Source: JBKEDC01 sp047971925 | GTDB lineage: Bacteria; Bacteroidota; Bacteroidia; Bacteroidales; Prolixibacteraceae | Reading direction: 5' to 3' | Length of the DNA stretch: 16,383 nt | Assembly (NCBI GenBank): GCA_047971925.1 | Contig: JBKEAC010000032.1 | Coordinates: 1 to 16,383, forward strand | In this document: positions 14,744-16,383 of the stretch, piece after piece | How the letters are laid out: each line of letters opens with the position of its first letter | Numbering within the stretch: the stretch's first letter is position 1 | Program-made: the position numbers and the translations under genes | Notes under the pieces: generated by a model | Database searches by the model: none | What the model was told of the DNA's origin: nothing | Seen by the model: only the letters and a program-made list of their open reading frames with translations

Positions 14744-14860
14744 CATCGCATTTCAGATAAGAGCAATTTAATCTAATGTGGCATGGTGCCATAGCTCAGT
14801 CGGTAGAGCAATGGACTGAAAATCCATGTGTCCCTGGTTCGAATCCAGGTGGCACCACTG
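14722..14860 (+). repeat. Direct repeat, copy 2: -7 box, leader and tRNA-Phe
   Basis: 139 bp, one mismatch to 13820-13958 (G at 14735). The unit distance is 902 bp. Sequences on both sides differ between the copies. Confidence 0.95.
14785..14857 (+). tRNA. tRNA-Phe (GAA), copy 2
   Basis: Identical in all 73 bases to the copy at 13883-13955, with a complete cloverleaf, anticodon GAA, discriminator A and no encoded CCA. It carries its own promoter and a different terminator. Nothing suggests it is broken, so both copies should be charged with phenylalanine. Confidence 0.98.
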
Positions 14861-14862
14861 CT

Positions 14863-14898
14863 AAGAGCCCTAAACATTGTTTTAGGGCTCTTTTTTTT
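14863..14898 (+). terminator. Terminator after the second tRNA-Phe
   Basis: A perfect 12-bp stem (14863-14874 with 14881-14892), a 6-nt loop and a T run 14891-14898. It begins 6 nt after the mature tRNA end and is unrelated in sequence to the terminator of copy 1. Confidence 0.93.
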
Positions 14899-15008
14899 AT
14901 GTCGTTTCTGTATAACAATCGCCTGAGTCAAATAAGCTTACATCTTTCTAAGACATACCAACTTTAAAATATGAGATTTGTATTTTGTAAACGAAATAAT
15001 AATTTTTT

Positions 15009-15036
15009 ATTTTCGTCTTGTCAATAAGACGAAAAT
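15009..15036. promoter_or_regulatory. Perfect 11-bp inverted repeat over the ATPase promoter
   Basis: ATTTTCGTCTT (15009-15019) and AAGACGAAAAT (15026-15036) with a 6-bp spacer. It covers the -33 TTG (15018-15020) and most of the spacer to the -7 box. The core AAGACGA recurs directly at 15059-15065, between the -7 box and the start codon. The placement fits an operator for a dimeric repressor. It is not a terminator, since no T run follows. Confidence 0.65.
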
Positions 15037-15048
15037 GCAGTATATTTG
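15018..15048 (+). promoter_or_regulatory. Promoter of the DUF4143-type ATPase gene
   Basis: -33 TTG at 15018-15020, 20-bp spacer, -7 TATATTTG at 15041-15048. Transcription would start near 15055, about 20 nt before the ATG at 15075, which supports that start over the ATG-less upstream extension of the frame. Confidence 0.75.
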
Positions 15049-15074
15049 TCCTACAAACAAGACGATATGTGATT

Positions 15075-16340
15075 ATGGATAAAAATATTCTAAAAACCGT
15101 CATTGCCGACAATCAGATAGAAGTCCCTCGATACGTGGTAATTCCGAGAGATTTTACCTTTGAAGAATTTGGAAACTACGTTTTTGTCGGTATCCGAAGA
15201 GCAGGGAAGTCTTTCTTACTCTATCAGAGGATGCAACAACTACTTTCACAAGGTGTACAGTGGGATGAGATGCTGTATATTAACTTTGAAGATGAGCGTT
15301 TGGTTGGTATGTCTTCGGAAGATTTGAACCTATTGTTGGAAATTCATTTGGAGATGTATGGTAAGAGACCGATTCTTTTCCTTGATGAGATACAGAACAT
15401 TGCTGGTTGGGAGAAATTCGCTCGCCGTATGGCTGATACCAAACATCGGGTTTATATTACCGGAAGTAATGCCAAGATGTTAAGCCAGGATATTCAAACT
15501 ACTCTAGGAGGACGTTATATTCCGATTGATGTTTATCCTTACAATTTTAAGGAGTTCCTAACTGCAAATGAGGTTAGTATTACTAAAGAAACTTTACTCT
15601 CAACCGAGGGGAAAGCTGAAGTGCTTCGGAAGTTCAATGATTATTTCTATTTCGGAGGATTTCCCGAGAGTGCCGAATTTACAGCTAAACGTGATTACCT
15701 AACCAGTGTCTATCAGAAAATATATCTGGGTGATATAGCAACTCGTCATTCAGTAGATAATACCTTCGCGTTGCGTATCCTATTTAAGAAATTGGCTGAA
15801 AGCATAAAACAGCCTATGTCATTTTCTAGAATTGCTAATATTGTGTCCTCTACCGGAGCAAAAGTCGGCAAAACTACTATTATCAATTATATAGAATACG
15901 CTAAAGATGCGTGGCTGATTTCCTCAATACAAAATATAGCAAGCAAACTTGTAGATAAGGAGACTAATCCCAAGTATTACTTTACTGATAACGGGATTCT
16001 GAATTTATTTTTGCTTGATGGTAACACTTCCTTATTGGAAAACTTAGTTGCCATTAACCTGCTGCGTAAATACGGGCGTAATGATGCGGTTTTCTTCTAC
16101 AACAAAGGAGTTGAGGTAGATTTTTATATCCCTGATGGAGCAACCGCTATTCAGGTTTGCTATAATCTTGATAACAACGATGGTACATTTGACCGGGAAG
16201 TTGGAGCTTTATTGAAGCTATCAAGTGTGTTAGAATGCAATAAGTTGATGATTATCACACAAGAGAATGAACAAGTGTTAGAGGTTGATAATAAAACGAT
16301 TGAAGTTATTCCAATGTGGAAATGGCTTCTGAATTTATAA
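15075..16340 (+). CDS. AAA ATPase of the AAA_14/DUF4143 family
   Basis: The 421-residue cytosolic protein has a P-loop ATPase domain: Walker A GIRRAGKS (39-46), Walker B LFLDEIQ (101-107) and sensor ITGSN (128-132). The DUF4143 region follows, with GGFPE (194-198), a winged-helix-like stretch (about 235-290), TDNG (304-307) and LLENLVAINLL (320-330). The C-terminus keeps VEVDFYI and AIQVCYNL, the places where a PD-(D/E)XK nuclease has Asp and Glu-x-Lys, but the Lys is absent, so nuclease activity is doubtful. Such ATPases are numerous in Bacteroidota, often in accessory regions, and their cellular role is poorly known. The frame can be extended to 15018, but MDKNILKTVI follows the promoter properly. 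Lying just after a tRNA duplication, it may have been acquired. Confidence 0.9.
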   Translation: MDKNILKTVIADNQIEVPRYVVIPRDFTFEEFGNYVFVGIRRAGKSFLLYQRMQQLLSQGVQWDEMLYINFEDERLVGMSSEDLNLLLEIHLEMYGKRPILFLDEIQNIAGWEKFARRMADTKHRVYITGSNAKMLSQDIQTTLGGRYIPIDVYPYNFKEFLTANEVSITKETLLSTEGKAEVLRKFNDYFYFGGFPESAEFTAKRDYLTSVYQKIYLGDIATRHSVDNTFALRILFKKLAESIKQPMSFSRIANIVSSTGAKVGKTTIINYIEYAKDAWLISSIQNIASKLVDKETNPKYYFTDNGILNLFLLDGNTSLLENLVAINLLRKYGRNDAVFFYNKGVEVDFYIPDGATAIQVCYNLDNNDGTFDREVGALLKLSSVLECNKLMIITQENEQVLEVDNKTIEVIPMWKWLLNL

Positions 16341-16356
16341 TAAATTTGTATATTTG
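16341..16356 (+). promoter_or_regulatory. Two tandem -7-like boxes at the right edge
   Basis: TAAATTTG (16341-16348) and TATATTTG (16349-16356) are adjacent perfect TAnnTTTG matches right after the ATPase stop. They probably start another plus-strand unit. An ATG at 16368 opens only five codons before the window ends, so what it transcribes cannot be told. No -33 TTG is evident. Confidence 0.4.
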
Positions 16357-16383
16357 CGCTTGAAATCATGCTAATAGCGAGCA

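Noticed and set aside
13820..14860. Integrated element bounded by attachment sites in tRNA-Phe
   Set aside because: The repeats contain the whole tRNA with its promoter rather than a short 3' segment, and the 902-bp unit has no integrase or excisionase gene, so a classic att-bounded element is not supported.
14776..14967. A 63-codon plus-strand frame (starts MWHGAIAQSVEQW) across the second tRNA-Phe
   Set aside because: It reads straight through the tRNA and its terminator. AIAQSVE...PGSNPGG is a well-known artefact of translating tRNA genes.

Overview
The window looks like chromosome of a member of the Bacteroidota, most likely Bacteroidales. The DNA is AT-rich. Most start codons lack a Shine-Dalgarno sequence. 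At least ten copies of the phylum-specific promoter -7 element TAnnTTTG sit where genes need them. Several proteins belong to families typical of this phylum: a DUF4143-type ATPase, an orphan AddB-like nuclease, a TlpA-like periplasmic protein with a degenerate thioredoxin fold, and a small lipoprotein with an SSC lipobox. I cannot name a genus.

Layout. (1) Positions 41-2622, minus strand: a probable operon pyrE - SRPBCC-domain gene - RIC/YtfE-like hemerythrin gene - LuxR-type regulator, closed by a bidirectional terminator at the left edge. A 51-nt imperfect hairpin lies between pyrE and the second gene. (2) 2657-3271, plus: a NUDIX hydrolase divergent from pyrE; the pyrE -7 box overlaps the NUDIX start codon. 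(3) 3378-6313, minus: an exopolyphosphatase-family gene, coaD, and a thioredoxin-fold protein 4 bp behind coaD. (4) 6417-7905, plus: tdk and trmD, with tdk divergent from the Ppx/GppA gene. (5) 7913-10777, minus: a 954-residue AddB-like PD-(D/E)XK nuclease, tail to tail with trmD. (6) 11055-13773, plus: a secreted SIMPL-domain protein with a strong terminator, then a ClC chloride channel/transporter with two CBS domains. (7) 13812-14898, plus: two identical tRNA-Phe(GAA) genes, each with the same promoter and leader, in 139-bp direct repeats 902 bp apart; an unrecognised lipoprotein gene lies between them. (8) 15075-16340, plus: a DUF4143-type AAA ATPase whose promoter contains a perfect 11-bp inverted repeat; then the start of another transcription unit at the right edge.

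Most genes are housekeeping: pyrimidine synthesis and salvage (pyrE, tdk), CoA synthesis (coaD), tRNA modification (trmD), tRNA supply and DNA repair. The less ordinary parts are the RIC plus phosphoacceptor-less regulator pair cotranscribed with pyrE, the duplicated tRNA-Phe cassette with its lipoprotein insert, and the ATPase with its operator-like promoter. I saw no insertion sequence, CRISPR array, integrase or phage gene. No gene-free stretch exceeds 300 bp; the longest are 10778-11054 and 11757-12006, and what they hold is listed.
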